Counted from the first letter of the stretch, positions 26,503 through 35,187 are shown. The stretch: DNA of 64,000 bases from Acinetobacter geminorum (GCF_013009345.1 NZ_JABELE010000002.1:248001-312000), one strand, 5' to 3'. Numbers and translations: made by a program. The notes: generated by a model not told the origin, from the sequence alone.

Positions 26503-26751
26503 TGCAAATAATTATTTATAAGACTTGATTTAACCATATCTAAATACTTCTGTTTAAATAAACATATAAATTGTAATAAAAAGATAAATATTATTAGTTT
26601 TATATCTAATTATTTCATTGTTATTCAAATACACCCATTAAGTGAACTTATAAACCGATCATGTAAGGTTTATTAAAAACTCAACATTTAGTTCATTATT
26701 TAAAGTAATTTAGTTGTTACCGTTTTTCTATTTCTACAGAAGAGGTCTAAA

Positions 26752-26985
26752 ATGAACACTTTAAATATTAATGATATTAAAAAACACGCAGATGTTATTG
26801 CTTCTTGTGGCACTAAAGTAGGAACAGTCGATCATCTTGAAGGTGAAAACCAGTTAAAACTCACCCGAGATGAAAGTGGTCAACATCACCTTATTCCTAC
26901 AGGATGGATTGGGGAAGTAAAAGAAGACCAAGTCATTCTGAATAAAAATTCAGAGGAAGTTAAAGATCAGTGGCAAGCGATCTAG
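26752..26985 (+). CDS. DUF2171 small protein
   Basis: 77 residues, soluble. IKKHADVIASCGTKVGTVDH, KLTRDESGQHHLIPTGWI and VILNKNSEEVKDQWQAI fit the PRC-barrel-like DUF2171 family. Function not established. AGAGG lies 10 bases before the ATG. Two AT/GC hairpins follow in the next 130 bases. Confidence 0.85.
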   Translation: MNTLNINDIKKHADVIASCGTKVGTVDHLEGENQLKLTRDESGQHHLIPTGWIGEVKEDQVILNKNSEEVKDQWQAI

Positions 26986-27077
26986 ACTTCTAAATATAAC
27001 TATAAAATAGTTAGCTTTTTTAAATAAGCTATTTTTTACTAATAAAATAAAATTAGTTTATTACTAAAATCTAAAAC

Positions 27078-27110
27078 TAAGGCTCCTTTTTATAAAGGAG
27101 CCTTTTTTAT
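27078..27110 (+). terminator. Strong terminator downstream of DUF2171
   Basis: AAGGCTCCTTT pairs with AAAGGAGCCTT and ends in T6. A first, weaker hairpin (AAATAGC/GCTATTTT type) lies at 27003-27038. The gap 26986-27287 shows nothing else apart from the downstream promoter. Confidence 0.85.
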
Positions 27111-27305
27111 TTATCTCATATTTAAAATAAATAAAACTTAACCTCGTTTTATTTCAAATTCACCTAGTCTTTAACGGAGCTGCTTTTATCTCTACAAACC
27201 TTTTTGTGGTTCATTTTGTCCCTTAAGCACATGGTGATCGTTTTTACTTAGTGCTAAAAATTGTGCATTCGCATTAAATGAACAATTATGAATAAGGTGA
27301 CGTAT

Positions 27306-28241
27306 ATGATCACAGGGAATCATCAGCTTAAAGCCAGAAAGGTACATTTCGATTTTACCGAATCATCGGTCTGTTGGATGCCGAATGATCCGCTATGCTC
27401 GCATGTCGCCAATGGCATTAACATGCTCTTGCCAGCTGGTGAGTTTTGGTTTTGCCGTGTGTTTAATAAAACCCTGCCCTTAATTACCGATGAAACCCTA
27501 AAACAAGAAGTGATTGGATTTGTCCGCCAAGAAGCTGCTCATGCACGTGCGCATGAAAAAGCACAGGACTTCTTACGTGAAAATGGTTACGACATTCAAG
27601 AAACACTCAACCGTGCCCATTTTGTTTTTAACATTTTATTGGGTGACAAACCGCTCGGCATACCCTTTTTAAAAGGCGAAAAGCTTGATGAATATTGGTT
27701 ACTTTTCCGAGTGGGCGTGATTGCTGCAATCGAGCACTTTACGGGAACCATTGGTCAATGGACGCTGGACAGTAAGACTTGGGACCAAGCTGACCCTGCT
27801 ATGGCAGATTTGTTCCGTTGGCATTTGGCTGAAGAAGTAGAACATCGCTGTGTTGCTTACGATTTATTTGAGCACCTTTTAACAAACAAGTTTGGGTTTT
27901 ATGTGTCGCGCCAAGTGATTATGGCGGCGGTTTTTCCACTGTTTATTTACTTCCTTGCTGACTTTGCCCGTAGTTTAGGTAAGCAAGATTTAGAGCATGA
28001 AGATATTCAAAAATTGATGCGCCGTGGCTACTTCAAAATTATTCGAGAATTTGAAAAAACTGCGACTCGCTCAGACAACTTACCGACTATTAAATATTTG
28101 TGGAAAGCGACTTTAAGATGGGTTTCACCAAAATTTAACCCAATTCATGAGGGAGACACCGAGCAAGCTTTAGCTTATATGGCTCGCTCGCCTGCGGTTC
28201 AATATTTTGAAGGAATGGCGCAGGCCGCAAAACCTGTGTAA
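27306..28241 (+). CDS. Predicted metal-dependent hydrolase (PF10118 family)
   Basis: 311 residues from the ATG at 27306, chosen because AAGGTG precedes it by seven bases; an ATG at 27288 is also in frame. A mostly helical protein with FVRQEAAHARAHEKAQ, AAIEHFTGTIGQW and LAEEVEHRCVAYDLFEHLL, i.e. repeated E-x-x-H carboxylate/histidine motifs like those of di-iron proteins. The family is annotated as a predicted metal-dependent hydrolase; the true reaction is unknown. It faces a convergent TetR-type gene, which may regulate it. Confidence 0.85.
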   Translation: MITGNHQLKARKVHFDFTESSVCWMPNDPLCSHVANGINMLLPAGEFWFCRVFNKTLPLITDETLKQEVIGFVRQEAAHARAHEKAQDFLRENGYDIQETLNRAHFVFNILLGDKPLGIPFLKGEKLDEYWLLFRVGVIAAIEHFTGTIGQWTLDSKTWDQADPAMADLFRWHLAEEVEHRCVAYDLFEHLLTNKFGFYVSRQVIMAAVFPLFIYFLADFARSLGKQDLEHEDIQKLMRRGYFKIIREFEKTATRSDNLPTIKYLWKATLRWVSPKFNPIHEGDTEQALAYMARSPAVQYFEGMAQAAKPV

Positions 28242-28271
28242 TCAAGCTAAGCGCTTATTTCAATACAAAGT

Positions 28272-28299
28272 AAAGCCTCTTTTTGGGAGGCTTTCTTTC
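28272..28299 (+). terminator. Terminator of the PF10118 gene
   Basis: AAAGCCTC pairs with GGAGGCTTT, followed by CTTT. Confidence 0.75.
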
Positions 28300-28308
28300 G
28301 TTTAAGAG

Positions 28309-28869
28309 TTATCTAGACCGACAAAGATTAAAAAGAAACAATCGAACTAGCGCGCTTTCATCAATACTATTTTTTTCAAAAAGTCGGAACATTGCCCCGT
28401 CAATCATACATAAAAACATGTAAGCGTCTTCGACTGAGGCAGTAGTTTTGACGGATAAAAGTAGTTTATAAATTTCATTGATGAACCAAGTTCGGTACTC
28501 GATCGTAACGCCATAGGCCTTGGGATAGACTCTTTTGATTTCAAACAATGACTTAAAGGGTAAATGATATGGCCCTTCTAAACTCGCATGTAAAAAATAA
28601 ATTTGCTTAAGTTTATCCAGCACCATGAGTTCATTGTAAGAATAGAGAATGGAAAACACTTTATCTTTTAGCGTGTCTTTTTGGAGACTGATACACCTCT
28701 CGATTAGCCGTTCTTTTGAGTGAAAGGCATTATAAAAAGTGGCTTTGGAAACCTTGGCTTCACTAATAATTCGGTCAACACCGACCTTGTGAAATCCATA
28801 TTGATTAAATAAGTCTTTTGCTACGTGAAGCACTTTTAATGCTTTAAAGGAAGATTGTAAATTTGGCAT
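28309..28869 (-). CDS. TetR-family transcriptional regulator
   Basis: 186 residues. N-terminal helix-turn-helix: LHVAKDLFNQYGFHKVGVDR and IISEAKVSKATFYNAFHSKE, with the usual TFYN/F-x-S-K-E end. The rest is a helical ligand domain (about 60-186). Convergent with the PF10118 hydrolase gene and downstream of the C4-like cassette. Target unknown. Confidence 0.9.
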   Translation of the reverse strand: MPNLQSSFKALKVLHVAKDLFNQYGFHKVGVDRIISEAKVSKATFYNAFHSKERLIERCISLQKDTLKDKVFSILYSYNELMVLDKLKQIYFLHASLEGPYHLPFKSLFEIKRVYPKAYGVTIEYRTWFINEIYKLLLSVKTTASVEDAYMFLCMIDGAMFRLFEKNSIDESALVRLFLFNLCRSR

Positions 28870-29037
28870 AGATATACCGCTAAAAATAATTTTTTGTTGT
28901 ATGTAAATGAGATAGAAATGCCGTCACTCTTAAAATGAGTGCTAAAAAACAGGCATGCAAAAGCCGCACAAAATGGCGTGCTGACCTATCTCAAGTTTTA
29001 TAGTTGCTGTGTTTTAGATTCTTAAGGTGTAGAAAAC

Positions 29038-29127
29038 CTAGAGTCGATTGAACCGCTTTATAGATTGCTCGAGTGGTATGAATAGAGAGACTTTGGCAAA
29101 AGCCAATAAAGAAGAAATAGTACGCAT
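29038..29127 (-). CDS. 29-residue ORF under apparent C4-RNA control
   Basis: A short frame, MRTISSLLAFAKVSLFIP then LEQSIKRFNRL, begins with ATG at 29127 preceded by TAGGAG seven bases upstream, a very good ribosome site. I do not recognise the product; the first half is hydrophobic. The Shine-Dalgarno region lies within a sequence complementary to the upstream C4-like RNA, as for icd/ant leader ORFs of P1-type phages. The ORF is tentative, but its ribosome site and the matching antisense elements argue that it is translated or used as a translation switch. Confidence 0.5.
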   Translation of the reverse strand: MRTISSLLAFAKVSLFIPLEQSIKRFNRL

Positions 29128-29164
29128 AGCGGACTCCTAGATAAAATAGAAGTTCTACCGAATT

Positions 29165-29325
29165 ACTGTCAAATAATTATGGTGGCAGAACGAAGATGGG
29201 TTGACAGACCAGTCATCTAGGAACCGGCACGCACAAGGCGTCCCACCTCCGTCCTACCGCTACGAAGGGGGGACGAACGAGTTCGCCACCAAAAAATTAC
29301 TTTCTTGGTGCCCTAGATGAAAAAC
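29165..29325 (-). ncRNA. Candidate C4-type antisense RNA
   Basis: A structured, GC-richer stretch in otherwise AT-rich DNA. On the minus strand, element b (29222-29213, TCCTAGATGA) can pair with 29144-29135 (TTATCTAGGA), which includes the Shine-Dalgarno of the 29-codon ORF, over ten pairs with one G-U. Element a (29191-29184, GTTCTGCC) can pair with 29159-29152 (GGTAGAAC) over eight pairs with one G-U. The order is antiparallel as required. Bases 29320-29311 can close a ten-pair stem with element b. Two-element pairing with the leader of a short downstream ORF is the known design of C4 RNA in P1/P7 and P4 phages. The exact ends are not determined. Confidence 0.6.
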
Positions 29326-29326
29326 A

Positions 29327-29361
29327 GCCTGTCAAAGCCGGCTGGCAATGTGGCCAGCAGG
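29327..29361 (-). repeat. GC-rich hairpin upstream of the C4-like RNA
   Basis: Minus strand: GCCTG ... CAGGC enclosing CTGGC/GCCAG, followed by TGTTTTTC. It looks like an intrinsic terminator just before the C4-like RNA and may insulate it from upstream transcription. TTGACA overlaps its 3' arm (minus strand, about 29332), so it may also hold a promoter -35 box. Confidence 0.45.
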
Positions 29362-29499
29362 CAAAGCATAATCGGAGGGGTTTTAGGTGTCAATGTGATA
29401 TTGGCTACAAATAAAGCTTTAAAATAATTTTAGTAAAAGGGTTTATTAATCCAATACAGAAGATTTGGTTTATAAAATGGGATAATTATTGAAAGCAGC

Positions 29500-30129
29500 T
29501 TAAGAAACTTTGAAAGAACATAATGCATTCTTTTCTTTTAATAATTCAACACTCTTAAAACCAGCTAAAGAAAATGTATTTATATGCTCATCAATAGTCA
29601 TATATAAGCCTTTATTTTTCATCCCTTCCTCATCTTTGACTATATGATCGGTCACTATATATAAATAATTTGTATTTAAGAGATGATTTCTAACTTGCAT
29701 ATGAAACTCTTTAGCAAAATCTTTATGCCTTAACTCATGTAAAGCTTGGTGAATGATGACGACATCAAAAGTTTCTTGTTGGCATACGTTGTACCACCCA
29801 TAATCTCTAAAATTGGCAGTTAAGTAGTTAGCTTTACTCGCAAATGATCCTAATTTTTTTCTGGACAACTCATGCATAGCTTCAGAAAAATCTAAAGCTG
29901 TATATTCCAGAGACTCTATATTTTCTAATAGAATTTTTGCCAAATAGCCAGTACCAGCACCTATCTCAAGAATCTTAGTTTTTTTGAGATTAAGTGACTT
30001 AATCTCAGCCACATACATGCTAAAAAATTCATATCTCCAAGGGCGTTTCACATTTACTTCTTCAGCCCACTCTAGAGCATCAGCCGCTTTTCTTAGGTCA
30101 ATTGGACTTGCAACTTCCTTTATAGTCAT
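29500..30129 (-). CDS. Class I SAM-dependent methyltransferase
   Basis: About 209 residues from the ATG at 30129 (AAGGG 10 bases upstream); the frame is open to another ATG at 30219 that lacks a ribosome site. The SAM-binding motif is ILEIGAGTGYLAKILLENI, followed by ALDFSEAMHELSRKKL and FDVVIIHQALHELRH. The end (LYMTIDEHINTFSLAGFKSV) resembles small-molecule methyltransferases of the UbiE-like group. Substrate unknown. It has no operon partner, and base composition is lower in GC than neighbours. Confidence 0.8.
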   Translation of the reverse strand: MTIKEVASPIDLRKAADALEWAEEVNVKRPWRYEFFSMYVAEIKSLNLKKTKILEIGAGTGYLAKILLENIESLEYTALDFSEAMHELSRKKLGSFASKANYLTANFRDYGWYNVCQQETFDVVIIHQALHELRHKDFAKEFHMQVRNHLLNTNYLYIVTDHIVKDEEGMKNKGLYMTIDEHINTFSLAGFKSVELLKEKNALCSFKVS

Positions 30130-30372
30130 AATTTTACGCCCTTCTAATAGCTTTTTTAGTATTAAAAAATGAATATACCTTTTAAAATATATCTCTATTA
30201 ATTCTTCAATTCTATTCATTTAAAAGAAATTTTAAGTGTCAATATAGTATTAGACTGCTTCTTAGAGTGTGTTTTCTGGTTCAACTGGTAAATTTTATGT
30301 CGTGATACACCGATAAAATGGATAATTAAATCCATCTTATCGGCTTGCTAGAATCGGTTTTTTAAAACCTTT

Positions 30373-30711
30373 TTATTTTTTAATATAGTTTGGGAAATCT
30401 TTTAAAACCTTACTACATAGATGGCCTTTTGCATCTTCTCTTTTGCGCTCTTCAAATTGCTTCATACCAAACTTCATGACTTCTCTACCGTATTTATCGC
30501 CTAGCTCATGTTTAGTACATTTTGCTGCAGCATCCTTTAACTCTTCTGAATAATAGTGAGAATTACAATCAAGTTGAGCACGGCTTAAAAAGCCATGTAG
30601 TTCAACTGCTTTCTCACATTGTGTTTGCTCTAGAAGATTCTTGGTTTCTTGACTAGCATAAATTGATGTTCCTACTAATAAAGTGAGAACTGTTACTAAA
30701 AAAATACGCAT
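30373..30711 (-). CDS. Secreted hypothetical protein
   Basis: 112 residues with a clean signal peptide (FLVTVLTLLVGTSIYAS). The mature 93 residues are charged and contain four cysteines (TQCEKAV, LDCNSHY, AAKCTKHE, HLCSKVL), so probably two disulfides in the periplasm. I recognise no family. It stands alone; a T-rich stretch follows on the minus strand. Confidence 0.7.
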   Translation of the reverse strand: MRIFLVTVLTLLVGTSIYASQETKNLLEQTQCEKAVELHGFLSRAQLDCNSHYYSEELKDAAAKCTKHELGDKYGREVMKFGMKQFEERKREDAKGHLCSKVLKDFPNYIKK

Positions 30712-30995
30712 TATTTCCCCGACAAAGTTATTAAAAGTATTAGTGATAATATTGCGGGCGTATTAAATAATAATTATTCATAAGTGTCTATTAATAAAAA
30801 GAAAATTAAATAAAACCACTTCTCTTTTGAATACTTAATCACCTTAATAAAATTGGGTGATTAATTTTTATCAAATAAATGATATTGGATTTGTTTTATA
30901 GTCATCTTTAATATAATTCAAGCTATTCGAGAAAAGAGTTCTAGTGATATTTAATTCATTTCTAATCTACTAAAACCCTTACTCATTCTGCTAAT

Positions 30996-31763
30996 TTAAA
31001 ACCCTAGTTTCTTAAAGACAAAATAACCTACATGACTTTCAAAGCTACCGTCATTTTGAATTTTGAAATATTTCTTCACAAGGTCAGATGAACCTTCCTG
31101 CAAATAACGTATAGTTTTGATTTGATCTTCAGGCGTTTTCATACGCTTCACCCAACTATCAAAGTCTAACGAAAGCGTTTGTTTATCTAAACCAACCAAA
31201 TCAAAGCCTGCATCTTCGATAAAATAGACCCACTCTTTCACACTATAGTTTCTTACATGACTCGGGTCTCGAATAGTTTCGATCGTCTGTAAAAACGTAT
31301 CCAATATAGGCGAGCTAGAACTAATAATATCTACAAAAATAACAATGCCATCAGGCTTTAGAACACGATTTACTTCCTTCATTGCAGTCGGAACATGCTG
31401 CCAGTGATGCGCAGAATATCGGCTAATGACCACATCAAACTGATGGTCGCTAAAAGGCATATCTTCAGCAATGCCCTGCTGCACAAAGATGTTTTTTAAT
31501 TTACGTTGGCTAGCAGTTTTAGACACGGTGTCTAACATTTCATGAGATAAATCGTATGCAAAGACTAGATCAGCATGAGGAGCAACATTATAAGAGACAT
31601 GACCACCACCACAGCCTAAATCAAGGACTACAGCATTTTCAAATTTCTGAATTTCATTAACAAATTTATTAAATTCAATACCTTCAGAGTGAGCTTGGCT
31701 GTTTAAATAGTCGAGAGATTTATTTTGATATTGTTTTTGATTTATATCATGCTGGGTGATCAT
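30996..31763 (-). CDS. SAM-dependent methyltransferase (UbiE/YafE-like)
   Basis: 255 residues from the ATG at 31763, which has AGGAG nine bases upstream; a longer frame to 31793 lacks one. SAM motif VVLDLGCGGGHVSYNVAPHA, AYDLSHEMLDTV, FDVVISRYSAHHWQHV and VLKPDGIVIFVDI are typical of the Methyltransf_11 fold, with the central SRYSAHHW string seen in E. coli YafE-like proteins. Substrate unknown. Monocistronic. Confidence 0.85.
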   Translation of the reverse strand: MITQHDINQKQYQNKSLDYLNSQAHSEGIEFNKFVNEIQKFENAVVLDLGCGGGHVSYNVAPHADLVFAYDLSHEMLDTVSKTASQRKLKNIFVQQGIAEDMPFSDHQFDVVISRYSAHHWQHVPTAMKEVNRVLKPDGIVIFVDIISSSSPILDTFLQTIETIRDPSHVRNYSVKEWVYFIEDAGFDLVGLDKQTLSLDFDSWVKRMKTPEDQIKTIRYLQEGSSDLVKKYFKIQNDGSFESHVGYFVFKKLGF

Positions 31764-31953
31764 AACCTTGCTCCTTCTATGTAATGGAATCACATTAAAG
31801 GAAAAGTTGGATAAAAAATAATGATTAGTTTTTCTTCAATTGATAAATAAAAGTTATTATTTAATTTAATACATAGTAAGCACAAAATTTGAAAATTCTT
31901 AAATCAAATAGACGGCTATACTGTCTTTATCTAAAAATTTTATAACACTCAAA

Positions 31954-32628
31954 ATGCCAAATATTATTTTATTTGATTTAGATCAAACTTTACTGGACAG
32001 AAATACATCACTTATAAAATTTGTTGAATGGCAAGTAAACTTTTTTCAATTGGTATCACAACAAAATAAGCAAAATTTTATCGCCAGATTTATTGAGTTA
32101 GATAACAATGGAAATGTTTGGAAGGACTTAGTTTATTCCCAATTAATTGAAGAGTTTAGTATCCAAGCTTTTAGCGTCGATTTCTTACTTGAATCCTATG
32201 TTAATGACTTTAATAAGTTTTGCTCTTCATTTGAGAGCGTTCCTGAAGCAATTAAAAATCTTTATAACAAAGGATATAAATTAGGCTTAGTTTCTAATGG
32301 CAAATCCCCCTTCCAAGAAAATAATTTTTATGCACTCGGTCTCAAAGAGTTTTTTTCTACAATTATCGTTTCAGAAGCCGTAGGTATGCGAAAACCAGAT
32401 AGACAGATATTTGAGTATGCATGTAGAGAGCTTGGTTGTACTCCTAATGAATGTATTTTTGTAGGAGATAACCCTAAAGCCGATATTGAAGGTGCTAATA
32501 AAGCCGGAATGAAAACTATCTTTTTCCACCCAGATCCTTCTATCTGCTCTACTGTAGCCGATGAAAAAATTCACCATTATGATCAGCTAGAAACAGCAAT
32601 TAATACATTAGATAATTTCATTCTTTAA
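31954..32628 (+). CDS. HAD-family hydrolase
   Basis: 224 residues. Motif I ILFDLDQTLLDRNTS, motif II GLVSNGKS, motif III lysine in VGMRKPDRQIFEYA and motif IV FVGDNPKADIEGANKAGM are in order, with an alpha-helical C1 cap between motifs I and II (about 15-90). The arrangement is that of YjjG/phosphoglycolate-phosphatase-like enzymes acting on phosphorylated small molecules such as nucleotides; substrate unknown. Downstream is a long hairpin at 32658-32703. Confidence 0.88.
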   Translation: MPNIILFDLDQTLLDRNTSLIKFVEWQVNFFQLVSQQNKQNFIARFIELDNNGNVWKDLVYSQLIEEFSIQAFSVDFLLESYVNDFNKFCSSFESVPEAIKNLYNKGYKLGLVSNGKSPFQENNFYALGLKEFFSTIIVSEAVGMRKPDRQIFEYACRELGCTPNECIFVGDNPKADIEGANKAGMKTIFFHPDPSICSTVADEKIHHYDQLETAINTLDNFIL

Positions 32629-32657
32629 AAATGGTTATTTGTTCTTTTATGAAATCC

Positions 32658-32703
32658 GCAAAGAGCACTGTTTAGTCACCCTTACTGAAACAGTGCTCTT
32701 TGC
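32658..32703 (+). terminator. Long hairpin after the HAD gene
   Basis: GCAAAGAGCACTGTTT pairs perfectly with AAACAGTGCTCTTTGC around 14 bases. No U-run follows, so it is a transcript-end or processing structure rather than a textbook terminator. Confidence 0.6.
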
Positions 32704-32849
32704 TCCATCCCAACCTCTATCCAGAAAGGTTTGATGCATAGAAATAGTGTATGTACGTTTGACTCAAAATGTTTCCTGTATTTTTAAAAAATTTTAAACA
32801 TTCGCAGCATAAAAATGAAGTATATTGATTTTTATCAGAAGATTCTTCT

Positions 32850-33347
32850 TTGGTTTATATTTTGAACAGAACAGAATACACACTAGATCGTATAGATCGG
32901 AAAATTTTATCTGCATTGCGTGGAAATGGCCGTTTAACCGTTGCTCAACTGGCCGAAGAAGTAGGTCTTTCATCTTCTCCGTGCTGGACTCGACTGAAAC
33001 GTCTGGAAACTTTAAAAATTATTGAAGGATATACGGTAAACGTAAACCCAAAAGCGATTGGCATTCATGAAGTCTTTTTTATTGAAATTACTTTAGAGCG
33101 CCACGATGACGAAATGCTAGAAAATTTCAGTGAAGCATTAGCAGATATACCTGAAGTTGTAGAAGATCACCTCGTCACAGGCGACTACGATTATCTGGTT
33201 AAAGTAGCAGTCAAAGATGCTGACCATTACGAACGATTTTTAAGGAAAAAGCTTTATTCAATTAAGGGGATTCGACACACACGTTCGACCTTTGCCCTAC
33301 GCCCTCTCAAATCTGCTAATACTGCCGATTTAATGTTAATTGAATAA
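32850..33347 (+). CDS. Lrp/AsnC-family transcriptional regulator
   Basis: 165 residues from a TTG at 32850, or 161 from the TTG at 32862; no ATG is available and neither has a strong ribosome site. The helix-turn-helix is LDRIDRKILSALRGNGRLTV, AQLAEEVGLSSSPCWTRLKR; the RAM effector domain follows with VVEDHLVTGDYDYLVKVAVKD and GIRHTRSTFALRPLKS. Lrp/AsnC proteins sense amino acids. A ProC-like gene lies 310 bases away in the opposite orientation, so proline metabolism is a possible but unproven link. Confidence 0.9.
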   Translation: MVYILNRTEYTLDRIDRKILSALRGNGRLTVAQLAEEVGLSSSPCWTRLKRLETLKIIEGYTVNVNPKAIGIHEVFFIEITLERHDDEMLENFSEALADIPEVVEDHLVTGDYDYLVKVAVKDADHYERFLRKKLYSIKGIRHTRSTFALRPLKSANTADLMLIE

Positions 33348-33418
33348 AAAGGTTAAACGCGTACAGTTAATTACTTAATTTATTGATTTTAAAATATTTA
33401 CCAAGAGAAAACCTAAAA

Positions 33419-33453
33419 AATATAACAGATCATAGCTCTGTTATATTTTTTTT
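33419..33453 (+). terminator. Terminator of the Lrp-type gene
   Basis: ATATAACAGA pairs with TCTGTTATAT around seven bases, followed by eight T. Confidence 0.9.
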
Positions 33454-33525
33454 GAAAAATTCTGTATCTATGATTACAGCCTTCAATTCTTCAAAATGTA
33501 ATTAATCTGAATTGGAGGCATCGCC

Positions 33526-33642
33526 ATGAACATTTTGAAGAAAAAAAATAAGGCCAGTTTTGTATTCTTTATTATTACTCTCTACTCTTTTATTGGGTTT
33601 GGCTTAGGCTTCGTGATTTGGGAATACCTTTTAAAAGCCTAG
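33526..33642 (+). CDS. 38-residue single-span membrane protein
   Basis: A small gene with a strong ribosome site (GGAGG eight bases before ATG). The product starts MNILKKKNKAS, has one hydrophobic helix (FVFFIITLYSFIGFGLGFVI) and ends WEYLLKA. The positive N-terminus predicts an inside-N orientation. It lies between the Lrp terminator and the convergent ProC-like gene, 15 bases from the latter's stop. I do not recognise the family, but the start signal and clean topology argue that it is real. Confidence 0.65.
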   Translation: MNILKKKNKASFVFFIITLYSFIGFGLGFVIWEYLLKA

Positions 33643-33657
33643 TTTGCTCAAGAAGAG

Positions 33658-34467
33658 TTAACTCACCTCAGTAATAATTTCTGAAGTGATTTCTTTACTA
33701 CGATGATATGCGGCCTTCATAGCTAAACGTATATCATCAGATACATTTCCTAACTCAAACATTCTGAGTGCTGATTCGGTAATCCCGTTAGCCAACGTCA
33801 CCTTGCCACACAGATCTGCTGGCGGGACATTACTTTTACGGACCATTTCAACTGCCCCACTAGCCGCCTGGAGTGCTAAATCTAGAGCAAATTGTTTATC
33901 AAGACCTAAAGAAACCCCTGTCTTTATCATGCTATCTAAAATATAGAAAAAATAAGCCGGTCCCGAACCAGATAAAGCAATAATTGCGTCTGTCTGAGTT
34001 TCAGACGGCGCCCAAAAAGTCTGACCCGTTGCAGAATAGAGCATTTCGATTAAGTCTTTATCAAGCTGGTCCATTTGCTCTGACGCAATAAGTACATGGG
34101 TCCCCGTATGCGTTAGTACAGGAGGATTTGAAATTACACGAACAATTTTTTTCGAACCAGTAAAACGAGTCAAGTTAGCAATATCAATCCCTGCCATCAT
34201 AGAAACAATCATTTTATTTGCTAACGCTTTTTTGAGGGGAATAAGTGTCTCTTTGAGCTGTTTAGGATCTAATAACAACACTACAATTTCAGCTTTTTTT
34301 AAACCATTTTCTTTTTGATTTAAAATATTTAAATCATTAATTTTTTTCTCTTCAATCAAATGTATCTTTTGTTTTTGAAATCCTTTTAAAACTAATCCTC
34401 CTATTAACGCCAAAGCTAAATTACTACTTCCAATGAAACAAATACTAGGCTGTACTGCACTTAACAT
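33658..34467 (-). CDS. Pyrroline-5-carboxylate reductase-like protein
   Basis: 269 residues in the ProC family: an N-terminal Rossmann domain (ICFIGSSNLALALIGGLVLKG, here GSSNLA instead of the usual GxGNMA), AEIVVLLLDPKQLKETL and MIVSMMAGI, then the signature helical dimer domain ALSGSGPAYFFYILDSMIKT and VTLANGITESALRMFE. It would reduce pyrroline-5-carboxylate to proline with NAD(P)H. The altered nucleotide loop and the many lysine-rich loops suggest a diverged paralogue rather than the housekeeping ProC. Confidence 0.82.
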   Translation of the reverse strand: MLSAVQPSICFIGSSNLALALIGGLVLKGFQKQKIHLIEEKKINDLNILNQKENGLKKAEIVVLLLDPKQLKETLIPLKKALANKMIVSMMAGIDIANLTRFTGSKKIVRVISNPPVLTHTGTHVLIASEQMDQLDKDLIEMLYSATGQTFWAPSETQTDAIIALSGSGPAYFFYILDSMIKTGVSLGLDKQFALDLALQAASGAVEMVRKSNVPPADLCGKVTLANGITESALRMFELGNVSDDIRLAMKAAYHRSKEITSEIITEVS

Positions 34468-34821
34468 TTAAAATGTTTTCCTTTCTTAAGAGAGGCTTAT
34501 AAAAAGAAATATTATCTATAATTTAATTATGAATGTTGAATTAATAATGACCGCCTGAATAAAGAACCCACTTTAATAATATAAATTATTAAAATGGGTT
34601 TTGTTTTATTTGCGCAATAAATAAAACAACTCTAGCTTAAGCCTAATGTATTACTATTGTTAGTAAATACCACAAAAAAAATGTTAAGCTGTGTAACGTA
34701 TACAATAGTATTGTAAAAAATTCTGTAATGAATTCTATTAAGCTTATATAAAGAATATCTATTACTTAATAAGAAAATCTTTAAACCAAATTAAGGCACA
34801 GAAGTGTTCTAGTTCAAACAA
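34468..34821. other. Intergenic region with an orphan hairpin
   Basis: 354 AT-rich bases. The only structure I see is a long hairpin at 34565-34600 (AACCCA plus TTTAATAAT with ATTATTAAA plus GGGTT) followed by TTGTTTT on the plus strand, with no plus-strand gene before it. Confidence 0.5.
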
Positions 34822-35046
34822 CTAAAGAGTTTCTTTCTTATTCGCTAAAATTCTCTCAGCTTTTCTGATTGCCTGTTGCAGATCAATCTCATCACAGACC
34901 CAGAAAGTAAAAATTTTTCCAAATAAGTGAAAATGTTGTTTTACATACTTCGAACTGTTATCGGAGTAATGCTCTTCTATCTTAAAAAAATCATTGTGAT
35001 TTTCTATTTTTTGACCGTCAAAAATGCCGCCAATACAAATATCCAT
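34822..35046 (-). CDS. Small hypothetical protein
   Basis: 74 residues, soluble, beginning MDICIGGIFDGQKIENHND and ending in a helix rich in Lys/Glu (LQQAIRKAERILANKKETL). I recognise no family. The composition (balanced charges, sensible aromatic content) looks like a real protein and codon use matches neighbours, but the ribosome site is weak. Confidence 0.55.
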   Translation of the reverse strand: MDICIGGIFDGQKIENHNDFFKIEEHYSDNSSKYVKQHFHLFGKIFTFWVCDEIDLQQAIRKAERILANKKETL

Positions 35047-35156
35047 TTTAGTACCATATACCTAATTACTTATATTTTAACAAAAAATTTAGAAGTACTT
35101 TTAAGAGCGTATTTTTATTCTGCTTTTTATTTTAAAGATAAGTTTAATTAAAACTT

Positions 35157-35187
35157 ATAAAAAACCCACAAGATATGGTGGGTTTTC
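35157..35187 (-). terminator. Terminator downstream of the cold-shock gene
   Basis: AAAACCCAC pairs with GTGGGTTTT; on the minus strand a T-run follows. It lies 83 bases past the csp stop. Confidence 0.75.

Noticed and set aside
34927..35151. A 74-codon plus-strand frame opposite a small hypothetical gene
   Set aside because: It consists mostly of Phe/Ile/Leu/Tyr from AT-rich DNA and has no ribosome site; the minus-strand frame has a protein-like composition.
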